Shown one piece after another: positions 8,444 to 17,847 of a stretch of DNA of 64,000 nt. A program made the translations under genes and the position numbers. Location of the stretch: NCBI RefSeq assembly GCF_043235035.1, contig NZ_JAZAQF010000078.1:62001-126000 (forward strand). Direction: 5' to 3'. The notes under the pieces were generated by a model. It made no database searches. It saw only the letters and a list, made by a program, of their open reading frames with translations, and was not told the origin of the DNA. The DNA is from CACIAM-69d sp001698445 (lineage in GTDB: Bacteria > Cyanobacteriota > Cyanobacteriia > CACIAM-69d). Positions within the stretch are counted from its first letter, which is position 1, and each line of letters opens with the position of its first letter.

Positions 8444-9061
8444 TTACCAACCCAGGGCCGAGATTGCCTGCTCCCGATCGCCCCCGGCCGCCACCGCCGA
8501 TTGATCACAACCCACCCGCACTTCCGTGCAGAACGTGGCCGTATTGAAGCCGCCAAACCGCTTCAGCACACTGGTGCGCATCCGTAAATTCGGGTTGGGA
8601 AACCAAAAACGCTCCACGGAACTCATGGTTTCATATTCCGTGGTTAAAACCATGCCCCCTTCCTCGTCCAGGTGATATTCACCGGCTACGGGAGCCGTTT
8701 CCGCATAGCCCCGTTCCCGCAGCAGCTTGCCCCGGCGATCGTCCGTGGCATCTGGCACAATCACCATCACCGTTTGTCCCTCGTGGTTGTCTTCTTCGGA
8801 AGCATCCCAGGCCATCAAGCTTTTCCAGGTCACCAGGGCCCCACCGGCCGCGGCGGCAGGGTCAATGTCATACATCTGGCAAATTTCGGCCAAACGCGGA
8901 TCGGTGACCTCTAGCATTTCCACCTGAATTTCCGATTCGCCCACTTCGGCCCGCCGGAAGGCCAGGTGGTGGGTGACCCGCTGGGATTGCCATTGGCCGG
9001 CGCTTTGGCGGAAATAGTCGAGGGCGCTGGTGAGCTGAGGTGCGGTGCTGGTGGCGGTCAT
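8444..9061 (-). CDS. cpcS: CpcS/CpeS-type phycobiliprotein lyase
   Basis: CpcS-type lyases attach phycocyanobilin to a conserved Cys of phycobiliproteins. The 205-residue protein matches the family along its length: ALDYFRQSAGQWQSQRVTHHLAFRRAEVGESEI at the N-terminus, WKSLMAWDASEEDNHEG in the middle, LLRERGYAE, VLTTEYETMSSVERFWFPNPNLRMRTSV and GFNTATFCTEVR at the end. These are strands of the lipocalin-like barrel. The ATG at 9061 is preferred; the longer frame starts with TTG. It lies 468 bp upstream of cpcG on the same strand, so the two antenna genes are neighbours but probably not one operon. CpcS or CpeS cannot be separated by eye. Confidence 0.85.
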   Translation of the reverse strand: MTATSTAPQLTSALDYFRQSAGQWQSQRVTHHLAFRRAEVGESEIQVEMLEVTDPRLAEICQMYDIDPAAAAGGALVTWKSLMAWDASEEDNHEGQTVMVIVPDATDDRRGKLLRERGYAETAPVAGEYHLDEEGGMVLTTEYETMSSVERFWFPNPNLRMRTSVLKRFGGFNTATFCTEVRVGCDQSAVAAGGDREQAISALGW

Positions 9062-9366
9062 AGGATTGGTTTGCAAAGGTTAATTAACAGGTTGAGACCG
9101 GTTTGAAGTTGCTTGGGCAGCGGGCCAAAGTGGGATTCTTGAAGACGCGAAAGCGCGGTGGCAGAATTTCGGGTAAATGAATCGGCTAGCGAATGGGCTG
9201 ATGAATGGTTTGATTAATCGTTAATTTTGAAACAGGTGGCGACCAGCAGGAAACCCCACTTGGAATTTTGCCGGAAATCTTGGGCTGAATCTCGGGATGA
9301 TTGTCCGAATGGTTTTCTGAATCAACGGACGAATTTGGAATCAAGTTGGACATTTGGTGAAAGACC

Positions 9367-10407
9367 ATGCCCGATCGCCCCGTTGCTCGATCGACCCATG
9401 TTGTTGCTCCGGAAGGCTTGCCCATTCACTACCAACCGGCAACCCGATCGCGCCGGTTTTGGTGGGGAGCGGCCTTGAGTGCGATCGCCCTTCATGGGCT
9501 GGCTCTCTGGAGTGTGGGGCGATCGGGGGCCCAAGCGGGGCCAGCGGCGGGGCCCTTGCCGGTGGTGCGGGTGACCTTGCCAGCGGCCGGTGGCTCGGCA
9601 ACTTCAACGGGGCCGATCGCTCCCAATAATCCCGCCAACCCCGTTCCCGCTAATCCCGCGAGTGCTGTGGCGACTAATCCGGCTGCTTCCGGCGCTCCTC
9701 CGGTAAATCCCACTGCGGGGCAACCGTTGCGGCCGCTGGCTCCCCTGCGGCAAGTGGATCCGGGTCAACTGCAAGGCTCGGGGGCCGCCAGCCAACCCCG
9801 CTGGCCCGGCGAGCCGACTGGTGGGGCCCCGATTCCCGATCGGCCCTTCAACCCCGACCCGATCGATCCGAACATGCCCCCGGACTATGCCGCTCCCGGT
9901 TGGCAAAATGCGCCCCCAAATCGCCCGATCGCCCCGAATTCTGCTCCCAATGGAACGGGGCCAAATCCCAATAGCCCGCCCGCTCCCAATGCCGGGAATT
10001 CTGGCGGCCCAAGCACCAACCCCAACCCAGGCCAGGGGGGAAACCAAGCATTCGGCCTGGCGATTGTTGGGTTAGAACTAACCACGCCGGGAGATGGCAG
10101 CCCGATCGTCCAAGCGGCCGACCTGAGCCGCCTGCCCCAGTTGCAATCCGCGCCGCCGAGTTTGAACTTGCGAGACTATCCAGAGTTAGCCAATTGGACC
10201 GATCGAGCGGTGGATTTACGGTTGGCCGTGATGGCCGATGGCTCCGTTGGCTTTGCGGGATTGCTGACCCCGGGCTTAAGTGCGACAACCCAACAGGCCC
10301 TCGAAGCCCGCGCCGCCCAACTGCGATTTTTGCCGGCCCTCACTGCCACAGGTCAGCCGATCGCCATCTATTTACGGCTTACAATGCGCTTGTCGCCCAA
10401 GGCGTGA
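9367..10407 (+). CDS. TonB-like envelope protein with Pro-rich linker
   Basis: A 346-residue protein with TonB-like architecture. A basic N-terminus precedes one hydrophobic helix (FWWGAALSAIALHGLALWSV, about 31-50). Then come about 180 residues very rich in Pro, Asn and Ala that would span the periplasm, and a C-terminal domain (about 255-346) with DLRLAVMADGSVGFAGLLTPGLS and AAQLRFLPALTATGQPIAIYLRLTM. The pattern RFLPA...G.P...... fits the TonB C-terminal fold, which links inner-membrane energy to outer-membrane transport. No exbB/exbD or receptor genes are nearby, so the role is inferred. It is divergent from cpcS. Confidence 0.6.
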   Translation: MPDRPVARSTHVVAPEGLPIHYQPATRSRRFWWGAALSAIALHGLALWSVGRSGAQAGPAAGPLPVVRVTLPAAGGSATSTGPIAPNNPANPVPANPASAVATNPAASGAPPVNPTAGQPLRPLAPLRQVDPGQLQGSGAASQPRWPGEPTGGAPIPDRPFNPDPIDPNMPPDYAAPGWQNAPPNRPIAPNSAPNGTGPNPNSPPAPNAGNSGGPSTNPNPGQGGNQAFGLAIVGLELTTPGDGSPIVQAADLSRLPQLQSAPPSLNLRDYPELANWTDRAVDLRLAVMADGSVGFAGLLTPGLSATTQQALEARAAQLRFLPALTATGQPIAIYLRLTMRLSPKA

Positions 10408-10473
10408 GCGCGATCGGCTAGAAAACTCGTCCAAAAAACAGGAAAAAGAACCAGAAATCACATTTTCTCATTA

Positions 10474-10627
10474 GGGCCTGTCGTCATTTCCTAGGATCAG
10501 GTGGCAACGATTGATTTTCCATGTCCCAGTCCATGTCCCAGTTGCTGTAACAAGGGGCTTAAGCATCTTGTCCCCCACGATCTGCCAACGGCAGAATCAA
10601 GGCTTCAGACGATTTGACGACACGCCC
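10474..10627. mobile_element. MITE-like element with 13 bp terminal inverted repeats (copy C of the palindrome family)
   Basis: GGGCCTGTCGTCA at 10474-10486 and TGACGACACGCCC at 10615-10627 are inverted repeats with one mismatch, and each outer end is flanked by TA (10472-10473 and 10628-10629). The 154 bp interior holds the family palindrome in altered form, CAAGGGGCTTAAGCATCTTG at 10552-10571. It has no coding capacity. TA target duplication is typical of IS630/Tc1-mariner-mobilised elements, so this looks like a non-autonomous transposon. Confidence 0.7.
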
Positions 10628-10711
10628 TAGTCCCAAATTCCAAATCCTAAATCTCAAATCTCAAATCCCATTTCGTAAATTTCAATTCGTAATTAGGGTC
10701 TAAGGTCAGCG

Positions 10712-12100
10712 TTGAGTCAGTTTTCTCCCTTTTCCTCCCCCACGGATCAACCGGCTCAGCCGCCCGCCACTCCCTATTCCGATCGGTTGGGGCGGTGGAT
10801 GGCTGCCGATTGGCAACAACCGCGATCGGGCTGGTTGGCCCGCTTGCTGTTTTGGGGCATGGCCGGCGTGGCGATCGGCACGATTTCAGCCACCTTGGGA
10901 GCCGCCGCAGCCCTGTTCATGCCCCTGGATCCGGCCGTGATGCCCCTCATGCGCCACGAAACCCTAGAGCACCTGTGGCGGAGCGGATTGCAATATCGCC
11001 TCCTGCAACCGCTCACCATTTTGGTTTTGGGGGTGGAGCCTTCGCCCGGAATTCCCCTGGGCGCGCCGGAAGCCTTGAATGGTCATGCGGATGCCATTTG
11101 GCTGACCCGATTTGATCCCACCGACGGCACTGTGACGGTGATGTCGTTGCCTCGGGATACGCGGGTGGTGTTTCCCAACGGAGCCGTGGGCGCATTGCAC
11201 GAAGCGGACAGCATCGGCGGTACGGCCCTGGTGCAGCAGTCCGTGAGCAACACCCTGGGCGGGTTGCGGATCGATCGCACCGTGCGGTTGAACCCCGAAG
11301 GCTTGCGAGAATTGGTCGATCTGCTGGGTGGGGTGGAACTGTCTGTGCCCCAGGCGATGCGCTACCGCGATCGGGCGGGACAACTCAAAATTCAATTGAA
11401 TAGCGGTTGGCAAAGCTTGGATGGCAGTGCTGCGGAACAATTCGCCCGCTACCGAGTGGATAGTGCTTGGGGCGAACTCGATCGGGTGCAGCGGTTGCAA
11501 TTGCTGTTACGGGCCCTGCGCGATCGGGCCCTCAGCCCCAGTGTGTTGCCCCAATTGCCCCAAATTGCCCAACGGGTTCACAAGTACCTGCGCACGGATC
11601 TGGCTCGCCCGGAAGTGCTGGCCCTTGTTCACCTGTTGATTCAGCAGGAGCCGGAGCAGGTGCGTCTGTTGCTGTTGCCGGGTCAGATGGATGCCAGCAA
11701 CTTTTGGAACCCCGATCCCAAGGCCGTTGCCCGCCTGTTGGAAAGCTACTTTCCGCCCGATCGACCCGGCGTTGGTCGGCGCACCAAACTCCTCAGCGCC
11801 AGTGCCCGCGATCAATATGGTCAAACCTTCAGCCGCATTTCCGTGCAAAATGCCAGCGGCGATCCGGCCCGATTGGCGGCCGCGATCGCCCAATTGCGGC
11901 GGGCGGGGTTCCAGCAAGTGCGAGCGATCGATGCTTGGCCCCAAGTGCAACGGGACACCCAAATCATTGTCCAGGGCGGCGATCTGGATCTGGCTGAGTT
12001 GGTGCAACGGCGGCTAGGCTACGGTTCCTTGGATCGATCGGCAACGGGCGATTTAGGTTCCGATATTACGGTGCGCCTGGGCAGTGATGCCGCGCCTTAA
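10712..12100 (+). CDS. LytR-CpsA-Psr (LCP) family protein with LytR_C domain
   Basis: LCP proteins transfer lipid-linked glycopolymers to the cell wall in the periplasm. The 462-residue product has an N-terminal cytoplasmic tail, one membrane helix (about 44-70), an LCP domain (about 95-290; TRFDPTDGTVTVMSLPRDTRV, VDLLGGVELSVPQAMRYRD, LNSGWQSLDGSAAEQFARYR, with the conserved Arg residues that bind the polyprenyl phosphate) and a C-terminal LytR_C domain (about 370-455). Start is uncertain: TTG at 10712 has AAGGT upstream, and an ATG at 10799 would remove 29 residues. It opens a block of envelope genes. Confidence 0.82.
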   Translation: MSQFSPFSSPTDQPAQPPATPYSDRLGRWMAADWQQPRSGWLARLLFWGMAGVAIGTISATLGAAAALFMPLDPAVMPLMRHETLEHLWRSGLQYRLLQPLTILVLGVEPSPGIPLGAPEALNGHADAIWLTRFDPTDGTVTVMSLPRDTRVVFPNGAVGALHEADSIGGTALVQQSVSNTLGGLRIDRTVRLNPEGLRELVDLLGGVELSVPQAMRYRDRAGQLKIQLNSGWQSLDGSAAEQFARYRVDSAWGELDRVQRLQLLLRALRDRALSPSVLPQLPQIAQRVHKYLRTDLARPEVLALVHLLIQQEPEQVRLLLLPGQMDASNFWNPDPKAVARLLESYFPPDRPGVGRRTKLLSASARDQYGQTFSRISVQNASGDPARLAAAIAQLRRAGFQQVRAIDAWPQVQRDTQIIVQGGDLDLAELVQRRLGYGSLDRSATGDLGSDITVRLGSDAAP

Positions 12101-12187
12101 GGTTGGATTAGATGGCTCAAAATCTTGAGTATCTAAAATGATATTGCTTAAGTTCTAGGATCTATTGGAACTTAAGAGTCCTAAAGT

Positions 12188-14305
12188 TTAGCCGATCAAG
12201 TCGCTGAGGGAACTGGGTCGATCGCCCTCAAAAACCGGGATTGTGAAGTGGAATTGGCTGCCGCGATCTTTGCCGTCTGACTCGGCCCAAATTTGCCCGC
12301 CCAGACCGAGGATAATTTGCCGACAGATCGCCAGCCCCAGGCCGGTTCCGCCCACGGTGCGCCGGAGGGAGCCTTCCTCTTGATAGAACCGATCGAACAC
12401 GGTTTCCAGGCGGTTGGGTTCAATGCCGCGCCCCGTGTCCGTGATCACCACCTCGATCGCCCCGTCCGGGGTGGGGCCCGCCTCAATGGTCACGGCTCCT
12501 TCGGGTTGGGTGAACTTACAGGCATTGTCCAGCAGCTTGGACAGCACTTCCACCAACCATTCCCCATCGGCCCGCACGGGGGGCAACGCTTCAGAAACTT
12601 GCGAGGCAATGTGGGGCAATCGATCGCGGGGCACGCGGGCCCGAACGCTGCTGAGGGCCAGTTCCACACATTCCGTGAGCGGCAAGGCTTCCAGGTTCCA
12701 ATTAACGCGCCCGCTTTCCAGGTGAGACAAGGTGAGAAAATCCTGCACCAGCACGCGCATTCGCTCCGCATCGCCCAAGGCCGTATCCAACATCACTTGG
12801 CGCAATTCCAGGGGCATATCCGGTTCCGAGGCCAAGCTTTCCAGGCAAACCTGGATGGTGGAAAGGGGCGTGCGCAGTTCGTGGCCGGTGATCGCAATCA
12901 GGTTGCTACGGGTGCGATCGAGCGCTTCCAGTTGCTGATTGAGATCTTCGAGATCGGCGTAGGTTTGGGCCTGCATCAAGGCTGCACCCAACTGAGTGGC
13001 AACCGCATCCATCAACCCCGTTTCATCGGCAGACCAAAGGCGCGGCAAACTCCCGCAGTGATGCAGCTCGATCGCCCCCAACAGTTTGTCCCGATAGCAC
13101 ACGGGCACGATCGACCAGGAGGCGATCGCATACTGTTCCGCGATCGCCTGCACCAAGCCCGGTTGGGGTTCCTCATTCAGATCCAGAACGCAAACCCCGC
13201 CGTGGTTCTGAAGGGCCGATTGAAAACAGTCCTGACTGATCAGCGGCCAGGATTGTCCCAACAGGGAGGGCACGGCGGCTCCCAGCATTTCATACTGCAC
13301 CGTGGCCGTAGCATCTCCGTCCTTGCAACGGTACGCAATGCAGCGACAGGAGCGGAGGGCTTGGCCCAATTGGCGCACGGCCACCCCCATCACCTCTGAA
13401 GGATCCAAAGATTGGCGGATGGCCGAGGTGATCAGGTTAATCAACCGCTCCTTGCGCTCTTGGGTGGAAATGGAGCGGTAGGCTTTCAGGAGCTTGTATT
13501 GCCCCGCTTGCAGATAGGTAACGAGACGATGGGCAAAGGGTTCCGGGTCAATTTCGGGGCGGGTGGGGCCGCCACCTTCGGAAAACTCGGCCAAGGTGCG
13601 ATCGATCTTGTCACCCAGCTCGGGGCGGTAGGTGCGAATCCGCTCCAGCAAGAGGCTGGCGGCCATCTGGGTGGCCTGTCGATCGAACGTCCAGACCCCC
13701 TCAAACCGCCGTACCCGATCATCTGCGCCAAAGCTGCCGGCCCGATCGGCCTGAGACTCACCACCCTGGCGTTCTGCACAGATCAAACAGGCCGCATACC
13801 GATCGCCCAACACCACCAAGTGCCACTCGTTGGCCAACGCATCGGTGGGTTCAAAGGCCACCGTTTCGTATTCCCCCGAAGCACTGCGAAACTCCGCCTC
13901 CGGGGCCGAGAGCACATAGACTCGATCGCTCTGGTGCGAAATTCGATGGTAGCGGCGGGCTTCCTGACGATAGAACCGTTCTCGCTGAAAGCTGGCAATG
14001 ACTAAGGGGCGATCGCCTGGCCCCGCCAACACCAAATCCTCGATCGCGTGGGAAAGGGCCGTCAGGGACGCTTTGAAATAGCTTTGGGTGCGCAGTTGCG
14101 GCAATTGGCCCAACAACAGATCCAGAATGGACGCGGTTTTGACCCCAGCCAACCGCTGAGGCCCACCCGCCCGCTTCGAAGATCTGGAACGGCGGGCACG
14201 ATTGATTGAAGAACCCACAGGAGGAGCGCCTTCCATGCGATCCGTTTCAGGCATTGCTTTAGGACTTGGGCAGGGGCAAGGGGGCCGCAACCGCCGTTTC
14301 ACCAT
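12188..14305 (-). CDS. DICT-GAF sensor histidine kinase
   Basis: A 705-residue soluble kinase with no membrane segment. Residues about 55-200 match the DICT sensory domain (ASILDLLLGQLPQLRTQSYFKASL...ERFYRQEARRY...EWHLVVLGDRYAACLICAE). Residues about 290-455 form a GAF domain. A coiled linker leads to HisKA with His about 475 in TGHELRTPLSTIQV, and to the ATPase domain with LLDNACKF (about 595), VITDTGRGIE (about 622) and GGTGLGLAI (about 653). No response regulator gene is adjacent, so the partner is unknown. DICT domains in cyanobacteria are thought to respond to light or small molecules. Alternative start ATG at 14254. Confidence 0.85.
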   Translation of the reverse strand: MVKRRLRPPCPCPSPKAMPETDRMEGAPPVGSSINRARRSRSSKRAGGPQRLAGVKTASILDLLLGQLPQLRTQSYFKASLTALSHAIEDLVLAGPGDRPLVIASFQRERFYRQEARRYHRISHQSDRVYVLSAPEAEFRSASGEYETVAFEPTDALANEWHLVVLGDRYAACLICAERQGGESQADRAGSFGADDRVRRFEGVWTFDRQATQMAASLLLERIRTYRPELGDKIDRTLAEFSEGGGPTRPEIDPEPFAHRLVTYLQAGQYKLLKAYRSISTQERKERLINLITSAIRQSLDPSEVMGVAVRQLGQALRSCRCIAYRCKDGDATATVQYEMLGAAVPSLLGQSWPLISQDCFQSALQNHGGVCVLDLNEEPQPGLVQAIAEQYAIASWSIVPVCYRDKLLGAIELHHCGSLPRLWSADETGLMDAVATQLGAALMQAQTYADLEDLNQQLEALDRTRSNLIAITGHELRTPLSTIQVCLESLASEPDMPLELRQVMLDTALGDAERMRVLVQDFLTLSHLESGRVNWNLEALPLTECVELALSSVRARVPRDRLPHIASQVSEALPPVRADGEWLVEVLSKLLDNACKFTQPEGAVTIEAGPTPDGAIEVVITDTGRGIEPNRLETVFDRFYQEEGSLRRTVGGTGLGLAICRQIILGLGGQIWAESDGKDRGSQFHFTIPVFEGDRPSSLSDLIG

Positions 14306-14464
14306 TCTGCCATTGCCCGAGCGCTGGATTCGTGATTTTTGGGAATTTGCCGGGAATTGAATCCGGCATCAGTCCAGCGCTGATCCAGGCAATCAACCCC
14401 GAGTCTGCTGCTGGGCGATCGGCTGCTGACAGGCCGACTGCTCACAGGCTGGCCGCGGAGAACC

Positions 14465-15340
14465 CTATTTTTTGCGTAATTTCTTGCCTAGGCGCGGGGT
14501 CGATCGGGATGTGGTTGTGCCATAGCGCATCTCCCAAGCCTTCAGCACAATGAGGTACTCGTAAAAGCTCTGGAGCACACACCAGGCAAATCCCCCGCGT
14601 CCATCCAAACAGCCCCCCAGCACAAAATACATATACACAAATCGCACCAGGGGGCGACAGGGCAACCGCAGGGACAAATTCTTGAGGGCCCGCCGCCTTG
14701 CCACCTCCGTTTTACCGAAAAATAAGTCGCACCAAGACACGTTGCCCCGCGTCAGTTGGGCCAAGGTTTCCTGGGCCTCATCGGTGGAGTAGCGGTTGTG
14801 CTTATCCAGCCAGCGGCTCAGGCCCTTGCTGCAAGTGAAGTGGGGATAGGTTTCTTGTAAAAAACCCGTGGTTCCTTGCACCACCTCCCGTTCCGTGTGG
14901 CCGTAGTCATCGAACCGGACGGCATCTTTCCGAAAAAGTCGCAGTTGGTAGCGGGGATATTGGGTGCTGCGGCGAATCCATTGCCCCATGAACATCACCC
15001 GTTCAGCCACGTAGTAGGCCTCATGGTGGGCCCGTTGGATGGTTTGGCAACATTCCTGAAAGAGTTCAGGGGTCATCCGTTCGTCGGCTTCCAGGATGTA
15101 AACCCAATCATGCCGCGTGGGAATGTGATCGAGCATCCAGGTGCGCTGTTTGCCGTGGCTTTCAAAGGCGTGTTGCACCAACCGCACGGGCGATCGCTGG
15201 GCGTAGTCTTGCACGATTTCCACAGTGCGATCGGTGCTGAGGGAGTCAACAACAATGATGTCGTCGGACAGCAATGCAGATTCGATGCAATCTGCAATAT
15301 CGATTTCTTCGTTGTGGGTGAGGATATAGATCGAAAACAT
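14465..15340 (-). CDS. Family 2 glycosyltransferase, WaaE-like
   Basis: A GT-A fold sugar transferase of 291 residues, probably for lipopolysaccharide core or exopolysaccharide. The N-terminal domain begins FSIYILTHNEEIDIADCIESAL and has IIVVDSLSTDRTVEI and the metal-binding region VYILEADERM. The later YPRYQLRLFRKDAVRFDDYGHTEREV and KHNRYSTDEAQETL are features of WaaE/KdtX-type enzymes. The C-terminal 70 residues are hydrophobic and basic, suggesting membrane association. ATG at 15340 directly precedes the catalytic domain. It lies downstream of the two HpsJ-like genes on the same strand with a 341 bp gap. Confidence 0.8.
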   Translation of the reverse strand: MFSIYILTHNEEIDIADCIESALLSDDIIVVDSLSTDRTVEIVQDYAQRSPVRLVQHAFESHGKQRTWMLDHIPTRHDWVYILEADERMTPELFQECCQTIQRAHHEAYYVAERVMFMGQWIRRSTQYPRYQLRLFRKDAVRFDDYGHTEREVVQGTTGFLQETYPHFTCSKGLSRWLDKHNRYSTDEAQETLAQLTRGNVSWCDLFFGKTEVARRRALKNLSLRLPCRPLVRFVYMYFVLGGCLDGRGGFAWCVLQSFYEYLIVLKAWEMRYGTTTSRSTPRLGKKLRKK

Positions 15341-15681
15341 GGTGATTTGAATCGGTGGGCGATCGAGCGGTGACGGCCGATCGAGTCGATGCACCGTTAA
15401 TTCCGTTATGACTTCCCTAACAATGGTTGTAATTCGCTAACGAATACTGCGATCAGGATGCTTCCTGTTATGGCGTGGCGAAGTCGGTTTCATCTGCAAG
15501 TTGGGCGGATCATGATCAGGCTGGCCATTTTTGGAAGATTGATCGCGGTGTTCAAGTCGCGATCAATCTCCAATCCACTCTCTCCAATTCAAAATCAACC
15601 TGAGCTGAATCCAAACTGAATCCAATGAGTGAGGCGAGTCAGTTGGTTGAGCCGGTCAGTTAAGCCAGTCAAAAGATTGCC
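15341..15681. other. 341 bp gap, nothing recognised
   Basis: No gene, hairpin with T-run or known motif seen. Short similar phrases (GTCAGTTGG, GGTCAGTTAAG, CCAGTC) recur near 15640-15670. Confidence 0.5.
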
Positions 15682-16455
15682 CTAGCTGGCTCGGCTGGCC
15701 GGGCGTGCGCGGGAGCCGCGTTTCGTGTAGCCCATCCAGCTCATGAACAAATAACCGACACCCAAAACCAGGCTGCTGAGACCTGTGCGGAGGGTGGTTT
15801 TCATGGAGCCGGTTTTGGTGCGCTGCACGAGGTCGGTCTTCCGCTTTTCAATTTCCTGTTGCCGTTCTTGCTTGAATTGGTTGAATTGAGAATCCAAAAC
15901 GGCCGGGTTCGATCGCGCCTGTTGCAGTTGTTGCACCACTTGCGGCGGCACTTGACCGCTCTTAATCACCCGATCGAGTTCTTGGGGATTTTGCAGCAGG
16001 GTCTTGAGCCGATCGCGGAATTGCTCCGCCGGTTCTCCTAGCTGATCCATGGCGGCCTTGGCTTGGGCTTCGATGTTTTCCACTTCCTTGGCGCTGGCCT
16101 TGTTCACGCCGTTGATGTAAATCGGTGATAACACCAGGAACAACACACCCAAGGCGCTCGACAAAATCAAAACCCAAAGCCGAGGATTCATCAACGATGT
16201 TTTCTTGGCGGAGGGCAAGCCCGATCGGGAATTCATCCACAGCCCCGCAAACAGGAAGCAAATTCCAACCATGGGCACAATGCCGCGACCCACAATTTCA
16301 GAAATGGTGTTGAGCAACCATTGAGGATTTTGCAAATCCGGCGGGAAGATCAGAATTAAATAGTCCAGCAGCGAGGAAATGACCAACACAGTTCCAACCA
16401 CAATGGCGATCAGGGCGGCCAAGGGGGGCGAGGGGCGTTTACCAGCTTTCGTCAT
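15682..16455 (-). CDS. HpsJ-like membrane protein, paralogue 1
   Basis: A 257-residue membrane protein resembling the cyanobacterial HpsJ family, named from the hormogonium polysaccharide locus of Nostoc. It has two N-terminal helices (about 13-35 and 56-75), a third (about 90-112), a cytoplasmic or periplasmic charged coiled-coil of about 100 residues (VENIEAQAKAAMDQLGEPAEQFRDRL...QQEIEKRKTDLVQR) and a last helix (about 222-242) before a basic tail. The segment LLDYLILIFPPDLQNPQWLLNTISEIVGRGIVPMVGI is the most diagnostic. It forms a tandem pair with the gene at 16616. The exact role in polysaccharide export is not established. Confidence 0.7.
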   Translation of the reverse strand: MTKAGKRPSPPLAALIAIVVGTVLVISSLLDYLILIFPPDLQNPQWLLNTISEIVGRGIVPMVGICFLFAGLWMNSRSGLPSAKKTSLMNPRLWVLILSSALGVLFLVLSPIYINGVNKASAKEVENIEAQAKAAMDQLGEPAEQFRDRLKTLLQNPQELDRVIKSGQVPPQVVQQLQQARSNPAVLDSQFNQFKQERQQEIEKRKTDLVQRTKTGSMKTTLRTGLSSLVLGVGYLFMSWMGYTKRGSRARPASRAS

Positions 16456-16615
16456 AGTCTTAAACTCTCAAACTCTCGGGTTGCTCAGAACGTCTGGATC
16501 GGAAGGGTCAAGAAGGGCCAAAAAGGGTCAAAACAAGGGTCAAAAGATTGAGATTCGCATCGAAATATTGGGTCGAAATGTTGAGTCGAAATATTGGGTC
16601 GAACTGAAGGCGAAC

Positions 16616-17428
16616 TTAGGCCGATCGACGGCGGCGCGGGGCAGAACGACCACCCGATCCCCCCAGCCCTAACCAGGCGATCGCCAGGTAGGCCACCGAT
16701 AGGGCAATGCCGCTGGTTCCTGTTTGCACACCCAACCGCAGGGCTGTGGTTCTGGCGCGGGTTTCTAGCTCCTGCCGCCGCGATCGAATGCGGGCCAGCA
16801 ATTGCAGGGGAAAATCATTCACCCGCTGGCGAATCACCGTTTCCAAGTCAGCCGGATTTGCCTTCAGCCGCCGCATGAACTCCTTCTGGCGTTCATCAAA
16901 CTGCGGGCTGTTAATAAATTCATTAAACCGAGCATCGTCTTGCAGCAAAAACTGCATCTGCTCCCGAAAAACCTGTTGCTGGCGCTGCAAACTGTTTTTA
17001 AATTCGGGCGTATCAATTTGTTTTTCGGCTTCCCGCGATTGTCGGGTAATGGCGGCGAGGGTGGATTGGGCTTCGGCCCGCACAGACAGCAGGTGCGTGG
17101 GGGCCATCACCAAAAACAACAGTCCCATCAGCGCCGAAAATGCCAGGGTCGCAACACCCACACCCCTACGCCAAGACCGGCTGACACCGGATTTGATTTC
17201 AATCCAGAAGCCCCAAAACAGGAGGCTGACCCCCATGGCTGGCACGATGCCCCGATCGATCAATTGGCGGGTGGTGTCAATCACCCAGCCTCGGTTGGCA
17301 AAATCGAATGGAACGGCAACGGCAAGAAAATCAATTAATCCAAGGGCGATCGCCACTGCGCCCCCGATTTGCAGCACGACGGCCGCTATGGGGGCGGAAG
17401 TCTGGGAGGAATGTGTACTAGTCGTCAT
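16616..17428 (-). CDS. HpsJ-like membrane protein, paralogue 2
   Basis: A 270-residue paralogue of the preceding gene, with the same layout. LGLIDFLAVAVPFDFANRGWVIDTTRQLIDRGIVPAMGVSLLFWGFW corresponds to the diagnostic segment; a third helix (about 87-110), a charged coiled-coil with RQQQVFREQMQFLLQDDARFNEFI and a final helix (about 238-255) follow. The shared order and the GIVPxxG signature show duplication followed by clear divergence of the coiled-coil. It is 160 bp upstream of paralogue 1 on the same strand. ATG at 17428. Confidence 0.7.
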   Translation of the reverse strand: MTTSTHSSQTSAPIAAVVLQIGGAVAIALGLIDFLAVAVPFDFANRGWVIDTTRQLIDRGIVPAMGVSLLFWGFWIEIKSGVSRSWRRGVGVATLAFSALMGLLFLVMAPTHLLSVRAEAQSTLAAITRQSREAEKQIDTPEFKNSLQRQQQVFREQMQFLLQDDARFNEFINSPQFDERQKEFMRRLKANPADLETVIRQRVNDFPLQLLARIRSRRQELETRARTTALRLGVQTGTSGIALSVAYLAIAWLGLGGSGGRSAPRRRRSA

Positions 17429-17847
17429 GGAGCGTCCTTAGGAAGCGCTGTTACTGAAGGGGATTACAAGAGCCGGCAGCCAAATCAGGAGGCGATCGAA
17501 CCGGCTACCATTGCGTCAGGCCAACGCGCGATCGCAATGGGTTGCGAGCCACGATTGAGATCAAAAATTGCAGCCAATGTTTGTGGTCAAAATTTGAAGT
17601 CAGCGTTTCATGGCTTTTCCCGTGCCCTATTGTTTCAGCAACTTAGGATAATCGCCCGCTGATTTCGATGAAATTTTACACTTCCAATTTTGGCTCCCAA
17701 TTTTGGCTTCGAACTTTGATGGATCTTAATTTTGGTAGATCTTGGGCGGGTCTTTCGATTAGCTGTTATTGAATTTCCGATCAATCGGTTAGGCTAGGGG
17801 AGTTGACCGGGCCGGGTGGCGGCCCGGGTCTTTAGCATTTTTCGATC
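17429..17847. other. 419 bp divergent promoter region
   Basis: It lies between the HpsJ-like pair (minus) and pgl (plus). I see no gene. CCAATTTTGGCT is repeated around 17684-17708 in an AT-rich tract that probably contains the pgl promoter. Confidence 0.5.
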
